Source of the DNA: Halococcoides cellulosivorans
Lineage (GTDB): Archaea > Halobacteriota > Halobacteria > Halobacteriales > Haloarculaceae
Assembly: GCF_003058365.1 (NCBI RefSeq)
Contig: NZ_CP028858.1
Location: forward strand, 620,001 to 684,000
DNA length: 64,000 nt
Reading direction: 5' to 3'
Numbering within the stretch: position 1 is the stretch's first letter; each line of letters opens with the position of its first letter. This document shows, piece after piece, positions 50,243 to 59,214 of the stretch. Both the position numbers and the translations under genes were made by a program. A model generated the notes under the pieces. It had not been told where the DNA came from and made no database searches. It worked only from the letters and a program-made list of their open reading frames with translations.

Positions 50243-51970
50243 TCACGCATCCAGGACAGTCTCGACCGACTGGGCGTTCAGGACGTCGTCCGCCTCGGCC
50301 CAGCCCCGACGAGCGGTGTGGACGCCGTAGCGCACGAGATCCAGCGCGCTCGGGCGGTGGGCGTCGGTGTTGACGACGATCTGGGCCCCCGCTTCGAGCA
50401 CGGTCCGGACCGCGCGCCCGCCCAGGTCGAGACGGCGTGGGTTGGCGTTGACCTCCAGGGCGGTGTCGTGCTCGGCGGCGACCTGGCCCAGACGGTCGAG
50501 ATCGAGACCCAGGCCCTCCCGACCCAGGCGATAGGCGCCGGTCGGGTGGCCGATCACGTCGACGTGAGGGTGCTCGGCAGCGGCGACCAACCGATCGGTG
50601 CCCGGCCCCGAGAGGTCGTGGTGGGGCGAGGCGACGACGACGTCGAGACTCGCCAGCAGGTCGTCGTCGATCCCGATCGTCCCGTCGGGCGCGATGTTCG
50701 CCTCGACGCCCGCGAGCAGTCGGATGTCGACGGTATCGTCGAGTTCTCGAATCCGATCGCGGTGGGCGCGCAGTTCGTCGTCAGAGAGGCCGACGCCGCC
50801 GACGATCCCCGGCCCGGCGGCGTGGTCGGCAATGCCTAGATAGTCCAGTCCGCGCTCGGCGGCGGCCCGGGCCATCTCCTCGATGGTCGCATCGCCGTCG
50901 GAGGCGTCGGTGTGGACGTGGAGATCACCCCGCAGATCGCCCGCGTCGATCAGATCGGGCAGTTCGCCGTCCGCAGCGGCGGCGATCTCACCGCGGCCCT
51001 CGCGGAGTTCCGGTTCGATCGGCGGCAGATCGAGCGCGTCGTAGATCGCCGCCTCGTGCTCCCCGGCGATGCGCTCGCCCGCGCGCTGGTCGTCGTCTTC
51101 GACCCCCGGGACGTCGAACAGCCCGAACTCGTTGAGCTTCCAGTCCCGATCGATCGCGCGCTGGCGCAAGTCGACGTTGTGATCGCGACTCCCGGTGAAA
51201 TACTGGGTCGCCGCACCGAACTCCCCGGGCGCGACCACGCGCAGATCGATCCGGACGCCACCGCTCTCGATCGCGGCCTTCTGATCGCCGGCCTCGATCG
51301 TCCGATCGGCCTCTGGCCAGTCGGTAAACGCCTCGACGATCGCCGCGCCCGACCCGCTCGCGACGAGCACGTCGACGTCGCCGACGGTGGGTTTCCACCG
51401 CCGGATCGACCCCGCCAGCGAGACCTCGTCGCTGTCCTCGTGAACAGCGAGATACTCACGAATCGCTTCGGCCCGGGGGCGGGCGCGGTCGAGACGCTCG
51501 CGCTCGCTCGCCCGGCGGGCGGTCTCGATGCCTGCGGCGATGTTCGCCTCGCTGGTCGGGCCGAACCCGTCGACGGTCTGGATCTCGCCGGCCTCTGCCG
51601 CGGCGTCCAGATCGTCGAGCGTCTCGATGCCGAGCGCGTCGTACAGTTGCCCGACGGTCTTCGGGCCGACGCCCTCGACGCGGGTGAGCGCGACGATATC
51701 GGCGGGCAACTCGTCTCGAAGGTCCTCCAGTTCGTCGATCGCGCCCGTCTCGACGAACTCGACGATCTTCGCCGCGATGGCGTCGCCGACGCGGTCGATC
51801 TCGCCGACGGCGTCTGTGCCCTCGCGAGCGAGGGCGTCGACCGATTCGGGGTGGGTGCGGACGTTCTCGGCGGCCCGGCGGTACGCCCGGGGTTTGTACT
51901 CGACCTCCAGAGCCTCCAGGCGGTCCGCGAACTCCTCCAGACGGTCCGCGACGGCGTCGTTGGTCGTCAT
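50243..51970 (-). CDS. polX: DNA polymerase/3'-5' exonuclease PolX
   Basis: 575-residue family X repair polymerase. N-terminal HhH region (NDAVADRLEEFADRLEALE to about 145) includes VEGVGPKTVGQLYDALGI. The nucleotidyltransferase motif SLAGSIRRWKPTVGDVDVLV (about 185-204) carries the two Asp of the polymerase site. A C-terminal PHP domain from about 340 has DLHVHTDASDG, GIADHA, VVASPHHDL and NTDAHRPS, all phosphoesterase metal ligands. Gap-filling base-excision repair with proofreading. It overlaps the next upstream gene by 4 bases. Confidence 0.93.
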   Translation of the reverse strand: MTTNDAVADRLEEFADRLEALEVEYKPRAYRRAAENVRTHPESVDALAREGTDAVGEIDRVGDAIAAKIVEFVETGAIDELEDLRDELPADIVALTRVEGVGPKTVGQLYDALGIETLDDLDAAAEAGEIQTVDGFGPTSEANIAAGIETARRASERERLDRARPRAEAIREYLAVHEDSDEVSLAGSIRRWKPTVGDVDVLVASGSGAAIVEAFTDWPEADRTIEAGDQKAAIESGGVRIDLRVVAPGEFGAATQYFTGSRDHNVDLRQRAIDRDWKLNEFGLFDVPGVEDDDQRAGERIAGEHEAAIYDALDLPPIEPELREGRGEIAAAADGELPDLIDAGDLRGDLHVHTDASDGDATIEEMARAAAERGLDYLGIADHAAGPGIVGGVGLSDDELRAHRDRIRELDDTVDIRLLAGVEANIAPDGTIGIDDDLLASLDVVVASPHHDLSGPGTDRLVAAAEHPHVDVIGHPTGAYRLGREGLGLDLDRLGQVAAEHDTALEVNANPRRLDLGGRAVRTVLEAGAQIVVNTDAHRPSALDLVRYGVHTARRGWAEADDVLNAQSVETVLDA

Positions 51971-52377
51971 CGCGCCCTCCCGTCGGCGTCCTCGTCGCCC
52001 CGGACCCGCTTCACGAACGACCGCCAGCGCTTGCGATCGGCCTGTTCGGCGGCCGTCGCCGCCGCTTCGATGTCGCTCTCGACGTCGAGGTGGGCCAGCG
52101 CCCGGTCGAGGCCGGCGATCCGGTCGGCGTACCGCTCGGCGGTCTCGTGGTCGACACGGTCCTCGACGATCGCCTCGCGGAGTCGGGTCCGCTCGCGGCG
52201 CACCCGCGTCCGGAGGTCGGTGCGGCGGTCGGCGTCGAGGTGCTCCGCTCGGCGGACGAGATCGGCCAGCGGGAGCGTCTCACCGTCGATCTCGATCGAT
52301 TCGGGGACCGTCGCGCCGACGCTCGCGCCCTCGCGGTCGATCCGGTCGAGCAACGCCCGGCGCTCCTGCTCGCGCAT
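51967..52377 (-). CDS. Haloarchaeal helical protein (DUF5788 type)
   Basis: 136-residue highly charged helical protein (MREQERRALLDRIDREGASVG start, basic C-terminus KRWRSFVKRVRGDED). Translationally coupled to polX through a 4-base overlap, hinting at a DNA-repair link. Similar sequences are annotated, as far as I recall, as DUF5788. No catalytic motif seen. Confidence 0.65.
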   Translation of the reverse strand: MREQERRALLDRIDREGASVGATVPESIEIDGETLPLADLVRRAEHLDADRRTDLRTRVRRERTRLREAIVEDRVDHETAERYADRIAGLDRALAHLDVESDIEAAATAAEQADRKRWRSFVKRVRGDEDADGRAR

Positions 52378-52478
52378 GGCAGAGCGAGGGGCGGCCACGA
52401 CCAAAAAGCCACGCTCGCGGTGACCACACGGCGGCGTATCCACAACCCCTTTTGTGCCTGACCGCCCAGGACCCACCA

Positions 52479-53366
52479 ATGGCACTGTGTGACGAGTGTG
52501 GAGCCGAGGAGAACATGCCCTACCAGTGTCGCCACTGCGGAGGGACGTTCTGTGCGAGCCACCGGCTCCCAGAGGCCCACGACTGCCCCGGCCTGGAGGA
52601 CTGGGGCGACCCCGGCGGCGTCTTCGACAGCGGGTTCGACGACTCGGTGACCGAGACCGACCAGAGCCTGCTCGACCGGATCGGTCTCTCGGCGGGCCCG
52701 GGTGGTCCACTGGCCTATTTCCGAGGGAACATGACGTACGTGTTCCTGGCGCTGATGTGGATAACGTTCGTCCTGGAGTTTCTCGTGCCGTTCCCGATGG
52801 GCGGTCCGACCTGGGGGGCGATCTTCACCATCTCGGAGGCCCACCCGCTGTACGTCTGGACCTGGGTCACCTCGATTTTCGCTCACGGCGGGTTCAATCA
52901 CATTCTCGGCAACAGCATCGTGATCTTCTTTTTCGGCCGGATTACCGAGCGGTACATCGGCTCGCGAGACTTCACACTCCTCTTTCTCGGCAGTGGGATC
53001 CTCGCCGGCCTCGGCCAGATGGCGATCTTTTTCGTCCAGCCTGGCGACCCCGGTGCGGCACTCGGCGCGAGCGGCGCGGCGCTCGCGATCATGGGTGTGC
53101 TGACGATCCTGAACCCGAGTCTGCGCGTCTATCTGTACTTCATCGTGCCGATCCCGCTGTGGGTCATCACGATCTTCTACGCCGGGATCAGCGTCACGGG
53201 CGTCCTCAGTGGGATGGGGAACGGCGTCGCGGACGGCGCGCACCTCGTCGGCCTGGTGATCGGCCTGCTGTATGGACTCTACGTCCGCGATCGGGTCTCG
53301 CTCCCGGGTGAGCTCCAGCTCGGCGGCGGTGGTGGGCCCGGGCGACGCCGCGGCGGCGGGTTCTGA
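52479..53366 (+). CDS. Rhomboid intramembrane protease with N-terminal AN1-type zinc finger
   Basis: 295-residue protein. The AN1-like zinc finger CDECGAEENMPYQCRHCGG then FCASHRLPEAHDCPG spans 4-38. Rhomboid helices begin near 85. HGGFNHILGNS (about 137-147) supplies the oxyanion His/Asn, GASGAALAI (about 198) the nucleophile Ser in GxSG, and DGAHLVGLVIG (about 252) the catalytic His. Cleaves transmembrane substrates. AN1-rhomboid fusions are frequent in haloarchaea. Its stop overlaps the endonuclease V ATG by 1 base. Confidence 0.9.
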   Translation: MALCDECGAEENMPYQCRHCGGTFCASHRLPEAHDCPGLEDWGDPGGVFDSGFDDSVTETDQSLLDRIGLSAGPGGPLAYFRGNMTYVFLALMWITFVLEFLVPFPMGGPTWGAIFTISEAHPLYVWTWVTSIFAHGGFNHILGNSIVIFFFGRITERYIGSRDFTLLFLGSGILAGLGQMAIFFVQPGDPGAALGASGAALAIMGVLTILNPSLRVYLYFIVPIPLWVITIFYAGISVTGVLSGMGNGVADGAHLVGLVIGLLYGLYVRDRVSLPGELQLGGGGGPGRRRGGGF

Positions 53367-54109
53367 TGGGCGCGCCCGCCTGGCCCGACGCCGACGCCGA
53401 CCACGAGGATCTCCTCGCGATCCAACACCGAGTCGCTGAACGGGCAGTCTTCGAGGATGCGGGTGCTCCCACGCCGACAGCGGTCGAACGGGCGGTCCAC
53501 GGCGGTCGGAACTCGCCGGTCGTCGTCGGCGTCGATCAGGCCTTCGACGGTGACGACGCCGTCAGCGCCGCGGTCGCGATGGCCGACGGGCGCGTGATTG
53601 AGCGGGCGACCGCCGAGCGGGAGACGACGATTCCGTACATTCCGGGGCTGTTGAGCTTTCGGGAGGGGCCTGCAGTCGAAGCCGCGATCGAGGCGCTGAC
53701 TGTCGAGCCCGATCTCCTCCTGATCGACGGCAGCGGGCGGATCCACTACCGCCAGGCGGGCCTGGCGACACACATCGGCGTGGCCGTCGAGACGCCCGCG
53801 GTCGGCGTCGCGAAGGCCCTGCTCTGTGGCCGCCCGCGGGAATCGCTCGCCGGTCGCCGCCCCGCGGGCGTCCAGATCCCGATCGAGGCCGACGACGAGG
53901 TGACCGCCCCCGAGGGGACGATCGTCGGCCACGCGGTCCAGACCCGGCAGTTCGATTCGCCGCGAGCGATCAACCCCGTCTTCGTGAGCCCGGGCCACCG
54001 CGTCGGCCACCGGCGGGCCGCCCGGATCGGGCTCGCGGCGTGTGACGGGTACAAACTCCCCGAGCCGATTCGACTCGCCGACCACGCCGCGGGACGGGCC
54101 ACCGAGTGA
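53366..54109 (+). CDS. nfi: Endonuclease V
   Basis: 247-residue deoxyinosine-repair nuclease. GVDQAFDGDDAVSAAVAM (first catalytic Asp, about 54), IPYIPGLLSFREGP (recognition wedge, conserved PYIPG) and LIDGSGRIHYRQAGLATHIGV (second Asp, about 121) are clear. It incises DNA at deaminated adenine. TGATG overlap with the rhomboid gene indicates co-transcription without an obvious functional link. Confidence 0.9.
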   Translation: MGAPAWPDADADHEDLLAIQHRVAERAVFEDAGAPTPTAVERAVHGGRNSPVVVGVDQAFDGDDAVSAAVAMADGRVIERATAERETTIPYIPGLLSFREGPAVEAAIEALTVEPDLLLIDGSGRIHYRQAGLATHIGVAVETPAVGVAKALLCGRPRESLAGRRPAGVQIPIEADDEVTAPEGTIVGHAVQTRQFDSPRAINPVFVSPGHRVGHRRAARIGLAACDGYKLPEPIRLADHAAGRATE

Positions 54110-54194
54110 GGACCGAGCGCGGGCGATCGTACCCGACCGGAGCGATCCCACCGCCGACCGGGACCATTAGGTGGGCCCCGCCCGGCCTCGCGAT

Positions 54195-55016
54195 ATGGCG
54201 ACCGTACTCATCACGGGAGCGTCCTCGGGGATCGGAGCCGCGACCGCCCGACGCTTTCTCGCGGCTGGCTGGGACGTGATTGCGACGGCGCGCGATCCAG
54301 ACGACTGTGCGGACCTCGCAGAGCGAGGGGCTCAGACCGCACGACTCGACGTGACGGAGCCACGCACGATCGAGCGGACGGTCGACGACATCGACACCCT
54401 CGACTGTGTCGTCAACAACGCCGGTGTCGGCCAGTTCGGGCCCGTCGAGGACGTGCCGGCGGACGCGCTGCACGACCAGTTCGACGTGAACGTCTACGGC
54501 CCGCATCGCGTCGCCCGGGCGGCCCTGCCCGCCCTCGCCGAATCGAACGGGCGGATCGTCACCGTCTCCTCGATCGCCGCACGATTCGGCGCGCCAGGCA
54601 TGGGCGCGTACTGTGCGTCGAAGGCCGCGATCGAGCGGCTCTCCGATGCGATGCGTGCGGAACTGCGCCCACACGGCGTCGAGGTCGTCTTGATCCAACC
54701 GGGGCCCGTCGAGACCGAATTCGCCGACCGCGCCGACGCCTCGCGAGCGAACCTTGAACGAAGCGGGCGGTACAATCGCGTCTATCAGATGCAAGACGAC
54801 CGCCGATCGCTCGAATACGACAGCACGTTTGGGGTCGAACCCGACCGCGTGGCGAGTGCGATCACCGACGCCGCGACGGTGTCGGACCCGCCGGCACGCG
54901 TTCGGGTCGGTCCGCTCGCGACGCTCTCACGGCTGATCGAGTGGTTGCCCGCGCGCTGGCAGGATCGGGCGTTCGATCTGGCGGTCGGCGGCCTCGATCG
55001 GATTCCGGGGACCTGA
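54195..55016 (+). CDS. Short-chain dehydrogenase/reductase
   Basis: 273-residue classical SDR. NAD(P) site ITGASSGIGAATARRFL (about 6-22), NNAGVGQFG (about 76-84), catalytic Ser in IVTVSSIAARFG and YCASK (Tyr/Lys) near 145. RPHGVEVVLIQPGPVETEF is typical of the 17-beta-HSD-like branch. Substrate unknown. The ATG at 54195 begins eight codons after an upstream in-frame Met and matches the family start. Confidence 0.88.
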   Translation: MATVLITGASSGIGAATARRFLAAGWDVIATARDPDDCADLAERGAQTARLDVTEPRTIERTVDDIDTLDCVVNNAGVGQFGPVEDVPADALHDQFDVNVYGPHRVARAALPALAESNGRIVTVSSIAARFGAPGMGAYCASKAAIERLSDAMRAELRPHGVEVVLIQPGPVETEFADRADASRANLERSGRYNRVYQMQDDRRSLEYDSTFGVEPDRVASAITDAATVSDPPARVRVGPLATLSRLIEWLPARWQDRAFDLAVGGLDRIPGT

Positions 55017-55039
55017 GCCACGGGGCCCGAACCGGCAGG

Positions 55040-55318
55040 TCAGGCCGTCGCGTTCTCGATGGCGTCCTCGATGGCGGACGCGAGGTCCTCGGCCTGCGTG
55101 ACGCCGATGAACCGATCGACGATTTCCTCGTCAGTCTCGACGATCAGCGTCGGGAGCGACCGCACCTGATACTCGTTGGCACGGTCCTGTGCTTCGTCGA
55201 CGTCGATCCGTTCGACCGCGAGGTCCGCGTATTCGGATTCGAGGTCCTCGACGATCGGTTCTTGGGTCTTACACGGCCCACACCAGTCGGCGTAGAAATC
55301 CAGGAGTCGAACCGTCAT
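55040..55318 (-). CDS. Thioredoxin family protein
   Basis: 92-residue thioredoxin with active site WCGPC (C13, C16), the conserved cis-Pro in SLPTLIVE (about 58) and usual beta-alpha pattern (LLDFYADWCGPCK start, GVTQAEDLASAIEDAI end). Slightly shorter than E. coli thioredoxin at the N-terminus. General disulfide reductase. Upstream in-frame sequence includes the tRNA/repeat region and is not part of it. Confidence 0.9.
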   Translation of the reverse strand: MTVRLLDFYADWCGPCKTQEPIVEDLESEYADLAVERIDVDEAQDRANEYQVRSLPTLIVETDEEIVDRFIGVTQAEDLASAIEDAIENATA

Positions 55319-55452
55319 GTGCCGCCACGGTTCGCCCACTGTCTCAATAAGGGTTTCCACTCCGGCGGTGGCCCCGCCACCGCTCGATTCGACTCGTGTC
55401 CGGTCTCCCGAATCGAAACGGATAAACGGGCCGTCGGGTAATCTCGGACCAA

Positions 55453-55537
55453 GCCGAGGTAGCCTAGCCTGGCCAAGGCGCCTGCTTCGAGAGCAGGTCT
55501 CCTCACGGACTCGGGAGTTCAAATCTCCCCCTCGGCG
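55453..55537 (+). tRNA. tRNA-Ser (anticodon CGA)
   Basis: Folds as an 85-base class II tRNA. Acceptor GCCGAGG (55453-55459) pairs with CCTCGGC (55530-55536), discriminator G at 55537. Anticodon arm CCTGC-TTCGAGA-GCAGG gives anticodon CGA (codon UCG). A long variable arm follows, as expected for Ser, then T-stem GGGAG/CTCCC around loop TTCAAAT. No CCA is encoded and no intron is seen. Confidence 0.95.
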
Positions 55538-55775
55538 TTTTGTCGAGATTTGAGCCCAGGAAGACACAGCCCGCGCAGCGAACGGAGTGAGCAGGACTGT
55601 CTTCCTCCGGTTCAAATCTCCCCCTCGGCGTTTCGTCGAGATTCGAACGAGGGAATCGAGCCCCGCGAGATTCGCGTGGTTCAAATCTCCTCCTCGGCGT
55701 TTTGTCGAGATTCGAACGAGGGAATCGAGCCCCGCGAGATTCGCGTGGTTCAAATCTCCCCCTCGGCGTGTCCCC
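55517..55775 (+). repeat. Array of partial copies of the tRNA-Ser 3' end
   Basis: GTTCAAATCTCCCCCTCGGC, the T-arm and acceptor 3' half of the tRNA, recurs at 55610, 55679 (one C-to-T change) and 55748. Copies B and C are exact 69-base units: the tRNA end, then GTTT(T/C)GTCGAGATT, then a shared segment AACGAGGGAATCGAGCCCC ending GCGAGATTCGCGTG. The segment between the real tRNA and copy B is different and contains an inverted repeat (GGAAGACA at 55559 and TGTCTTCC near 55599). Such duplicated 3' ends are what integrases leave or use as attachment sites. Confidence 0.9.
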
Positions 55776-55874
55776 GGGAGTTCGATGAGACCAGCAGGCA
55801 GAGCCATTCGGTCGGCAGAAATCGATCGCCGTCCAGGGGCATCGGAACGATGAAATGTGGGCTCTCCGAAGCGT

Positions 55875-56783
55875 ATGTCGATGGAGATCGACCGCCGGAC
55901 GGCGATCGTTCTCGTGGTGACCGTCGTCGGCATCGTCGGCCTCGTCCTGGCCGCGGGGACGCTGACCGATCCGGCGACGAGCGAAGGAACCAGCGGCGTA
56001 GGTGGGCTCGACGGTGAGCGCATCGGCTTCCCCTCGGAATCGGGCGAAAGTTCGAACACGGGCCGTTCGCTCGGTGACCCGCCCGCTGCGATCGTGCTCG
56101 CGATCGCGGTGCTCGCGACCCTGGTGCTAGTGTACGCCACGCTCGACGACCCGGACAATTCCATGCGCGCCGCAGTCCTGGTGACCGTCGGCATTATCAG
56201 TGCCATTCTCGTCGCCGCCGCGACATTTCGCGGGTGGGTGGGCCAGCGGCCCGCACCGAACCAGTCGCTCAACCTCTCGATGCTGCGCGGCTCTCTCCCG
56301 GGGGCTCCCGGACCGCCGAGCGGAACCGAGACGACGACGAGCCTGCCGGTCGAACTGTGGGCGATCGTTGGCGGCGTCGGTGTCGTCGCGGTGCTCGTGA
56401 TCGTCGTCCTGAGCAGCGACGACTCGCCCGACGACCCCCAGACGGAACGGACACGACAGAGTGACGCCGACACTGCCGTCGCAGCGGTTCGCGAAGCGGC
56501 CGGTCGGGCGCATGACCGACTCGCGAGTGGGGCTGCGCTGGACAACGCCGTCTATCGGGCCTGGGCGGAGATGGTCGACGCCCTCGACGTGGGTGACCCC
56601 GAGACCACGACGCCACAGGAGTTCGCGACCCACGCCATCGAGGCCGGGATGGATCGGTCGGCCGTCGAGGATCTGACGCTGTTGTTCGACGAGGTCCGGT
56701 ACGGCGACCGACCGGTGACCGACGAGCGCGAACGGCGGGCCCGGGAGACGCTGACCGCGATCGCTGTGGAGGACGACCGATGA
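55875..56783 (+). CDS. DUF4129-domain membrane protein
   Basis: 302-residue protein. An N-terminal helix (about 9-28) is followed by three more hydrophobic segments (about 75-92, 97-116, 160-182), then a cytosolic C-terminal domain in which AVYRAWAEMVDALDVGDPETTTPQEFATHAIEAGM matches the DUF4129 (transglutaminase-associated) pattern. Downstream genes follow with 4-base overlaps. The family usually belongs with DUF58 and MoxR proteins in membrane-associated assembly systems. ATG at 55875 chosen; another Met lies two codons in. Confidence 0.8.
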   Translation: MSMEIDRRTAIVLVVTVVGIVGLVLAAGTLTDPATSEGTSGVGGLDGERIGFPSESGESSNTGRSLGDPPAAIVLAIAVLATLVLVYATLDDPDNSMRAAVLVTVGIISAILVAAATFRGWVGQRPAPNQSLNLSMLRGSLPGAPGPPSGTETTTSLPVELWAIVGGVGVVAVLVIVVLSSDDSPDDPQTERTRQSDADTAVAAVREAAGRAHDRLASGAALDNAVYRAWAEMVDALDVGDPETTTPQEFATHAIEAGMDRSAVEDLTLLFDEVRYGDRPVTDERERRARETLTAIAVEDDR

Positions 56784-58705
56784 GCACCCTGCGATCGGAC
56801 CGGGCTGGCGATCGGTTGGGCGCGGCGACGATCGGAATCGCCGCCGCGATCGGTGTCGGAGCGATCGTCGCCGCTGTGGTCGTCGTCCGCTGGCCCGAGG
56901 CAGTGCCGAACACCCCGGAGACGTACATCTTCGTTTGGGTGGTCGGGATCGCCGCGATCGTCTGGGGAGCCAATCGGCTGCGATCGACGACGCGTGTGGA
57001 CCGATCCGCGGCAGCCCTCCCGGAGGTCGAGGCGCGATCGATCGGAACGGTTCCCGGCGAGCCGGTCGACAGCGTCTTGGAAACGACGTCGCGCGACCCG
57101 TTCCGGCGGCATCGACAGCACTCGGCGGTCCGCAAACGGCTCCGTGACGCTGCCGAGAACGTCCTCGCGACGCGTCCCGACGTGGTCGACGACCCCGAGG
57201 CAGCGCTCGACCGTGGGGCCTGGACCGACGACGACCTCGCCGCCTCGGTGTTCACCGGCGAGGAGATCCCCGACCGACTCGTCGACCGGATCGACCTCCG
57301 GAGCGGCGAGATCGCCGTCCCGTTTGCCGAGCGGGTGGCCCGTGCGGTCGACGCCCTCGGTCGGCTGGCGGGCGTCACGCCGTCCGCCGGGGCAGACCCA
57401 CCGGACGTGGACGACGAGGACCTGCCGGCGGCGGTCGTCAAATCGACGAACCGCTGGCGTGGCGTCGGCGCGTTCGCGCTGATCGCGCTCGGGGTCGGCG
57501 CCATCCTTTCGCGTCCGGGACTGATTCTCGCCGCGGCGGCGATGGCAGGAGTCGCGGGCTACGCCACGCTCTGGGGCGATCCGTCTGTCACCCTCGACGT
57601 CGAGCGGACCATCGAGCCCGAACGGCCCGCGCCCGGCGAGTCCGCGACCGTCACGCTGCGGGTGACCAACGTCGGTGAGTCCTGGCTGCCGGACCTCCGC
57701 ATCGTCGACGGCGTTCGGACTGCGCTGGCCGTCACCGACGGACACGCCCGGCGATCGACGGCGCTCCGGCCCGGCGCGACGACGACACTCACCTACACCG
57801 TCGAGGGGCCACGCGGGCAGGTTCAGTTCGACGATCCAGTCGTCGTCGCCCGCTCGGCCAGCGGGGCGCGCGAGCGTGTCACCCGTCCGGCCGTCGAGGG
57901 ACAGGCAACGATCACCTACGCGTTCGATCGAGATCCCGAGACGCCCGTCTCGCTGCGCGCACACGCCAGTCGGCAGGTCGGTCGACTCCTGACCGACGAC
58001 GCAGGCCCCGGGGTCGAATTCCACTCGGTCCGGGAGTACCAGCCGGGCGATCCACTCCGGCGGATCGACTGGCGGCGGCTGGCTCGGGACGGCGACCTCG
58101 CGACCGTCCAACAGCACGCCGAACGGGCCGCGACGGCGGTCGTCCTGATCGACGCGCGCCAACCGGCGTACGTCACGGCCGACCCGTCGGGCCCTTCGGC
58201 GGTCGACCAGAGCGTCATCGCGGCGGCGGAGCTGATCGACAGCGTCCTCGGGGCCGACCACCGGGTCGGCCTGGCGGCACTCTCGCCCCGGGCGTGTTGG
58301 GTCGAGCCCGCCGGCGGATCGAGTCATCGAGCCCGGACGCTCGACACGCTGGCGAGCAGCGCGGCGTTCGGCCCGACGGCTCCCGAGGCCCCGTTCCTCC
58401 TGGACGCCGGAATCGCGGCGCTCGTCGAGCGCCTGCCCGCCGACGCTCAGGTGATCGCGTTCAGCCCACTCGCTGACGACGCGAGCGTCGAAATCTTTCG
58501 CTCGATCGAGGCGAGTGGCCATCCTGTGACCGTCGTCAGCCCGACCCCGACCGTCGGTGGGTCGCCGGGCCGTCAGCTCGCAGCGATCGAGCGTCACCAG
58601 CGGCTCGCGATCTGTCGACGGGCCGGACTGCGAACCGTCGACTGGGATGGTGACGAACCGCTGCGGATCGCGCTCGAACGGGCCCGTCGGCGGTGGTCGC
58701 GATGA
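56780..58705 (+). CDS. DUF58-domain protein with N-terminal membrane segments
   Basis: 641-residue protein. Helices near 20-45 and 52-67 and again around 230-265 are followed by a beta-sandwich (VTLRVTNVGESWLPDLRI) and the DUF58 signature VREYQPGDPLRRIDWRRLAR (about 416-435). A VWA-like fold with VVLIDARQPAY follows. DUF58 proteins pair with MoxR AAA+ ATPases, but no MoxR gene is next to this one. Overlaps both neighbours by 4 bases. Confidence 0.88.
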   Translation: MSTLRSDRAGDRLGAATIGIAAAIGVGAIVAAVVVVRWPEAVPNTPETYIFVWVVGIAAIVWGANRLRSTTRVDRSAAALPEVEARSIGTVPGEPVDSVLETTSRDPFRRHRQHSAVRKRLRDAAENVLATRPDVVDDPEAALDRGAWTDDDLAASVFTGEEIPDRLVDRIDLRSGEIAVPFAERVARAVDALGRLAGVTPSAGADPPDVDDEDLPAAVVKSTNRWRGVGAFALIALGVGAILSRPGLILAAAAMAGVAGYATLWGDPSVTLDVERTIEPERPAPGESATVTLRVTNVGESWLPDLRIVDGVRTALAVTDGHARRSTALRPGATTTLTYTVEGPRGQVQFDDPVVVARSASGARERVTRPAVEGQATITYAFDRDPETPVSLRAHASRQVGRLLTDDAGPGVEFHSVREYQPGDPLRRIDWRRLARDGDLATVQQHAERAATAVVLIDARQPAYVTADPSGPSAVDQSVIAAAELIDSVLGADHRVGLAALSPRACWVEPAGGSSHRARTLDTLASSAAFGPTAPEAPFLLDAGIAALVERLPADAQVIAFSPLADDASVEIFRSIEASGHPVTVVSPTPTVGGSPGRQLAAIERHQRLAICRRAGLRTVDWDGDEPLRIALERARRRWSR

Positions 58706-59193
58706 GTCTCGACGAGCGCCCGCCACTCGCCGCCGTCGCGCTCGTCACCGCCATCGGAACGGTCGCGACAGTCGCGATGGTCCCATCGGGCACGCCGCTG
58801 CTGGCGGGCGCACTCGGAACGACGCTCGCAGCGGCCGGCGTCGCGCTGGGATCGCGCCGTCTCCTGGCGAGCGGGGCCGTCGCCGTCGGGGCTGGCACCC
58901 TCGCGGCTGGACTGTACGGCCTGGGTGGGATCGGGACCGCGACCGCAGGACTCGGGTGTCTGCTGGTGTGGGACGTGGGCGAGCAGGCGATTTCGGTGAC
59001 GGCCCACGTCGGACGTGGTGGGCGACCGATGGCTGCGATCGGCGTTCACGCCGCCGCCTCGACGGTCGCCGCAGGGGGCGTCCTCGCCGTCGTCACGGGC
59101 CTCGCCAGCCGGACGACGGGGGGCCAGCCGATCGTCGCCCTGGTGCTCGCACTGGTCGGTGGACTGTTCGTCGTGGGATCGCTTCGCCTCTAG
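58702..59193 (+). CDS. Small multi-helix membrane protein of the DUF58 operon
   Basis: 163-residue protein with about six hydrophobic helices and short loops, Ala/Gly/Val-rich. It starts on the ATG overlapping the DUF58 stop and ends the operon. Similar third genes are seen in haloarchaeal DUF4129-DUF58 clusters (annotated as DUF7519 as far as I recall). No function known. Confidence 0.7.
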   Translation: MSLDERPPLAAVALVTAIGTVATVAMVPSGTPLLAGALGTTLAAAGVALGSRRLLASGAVAVGAGTLAAGLYGLGGIGTATAGLGCLLVWDVGEQAISVTAHVGRGGRPMAAIGVHAAASTVAAGGVLAVVTGLASRTTGGQPIVALVLALVGGLFVVGSLRL

Positions 59194-59214
59194 GTCAGGC
59201 CGACGCCACACCGG

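Noticed and set aside
55517-55775. CRISPR array reading of the 69-base repeats
   Set aside because: The repeats are 3' tRNA fragments, the intervals between them are themselves repeated rather than unique, and no cas gene is nearby.
55550-56017. Open frame through the tRNA repeats encoding a repetitive FKSPPRR-type protein
   Set aside because: It is a translation of tandem tRNA fragments with Arg/Pro/Ser-rich composition and overlaps the start of the DUF4129 gene.
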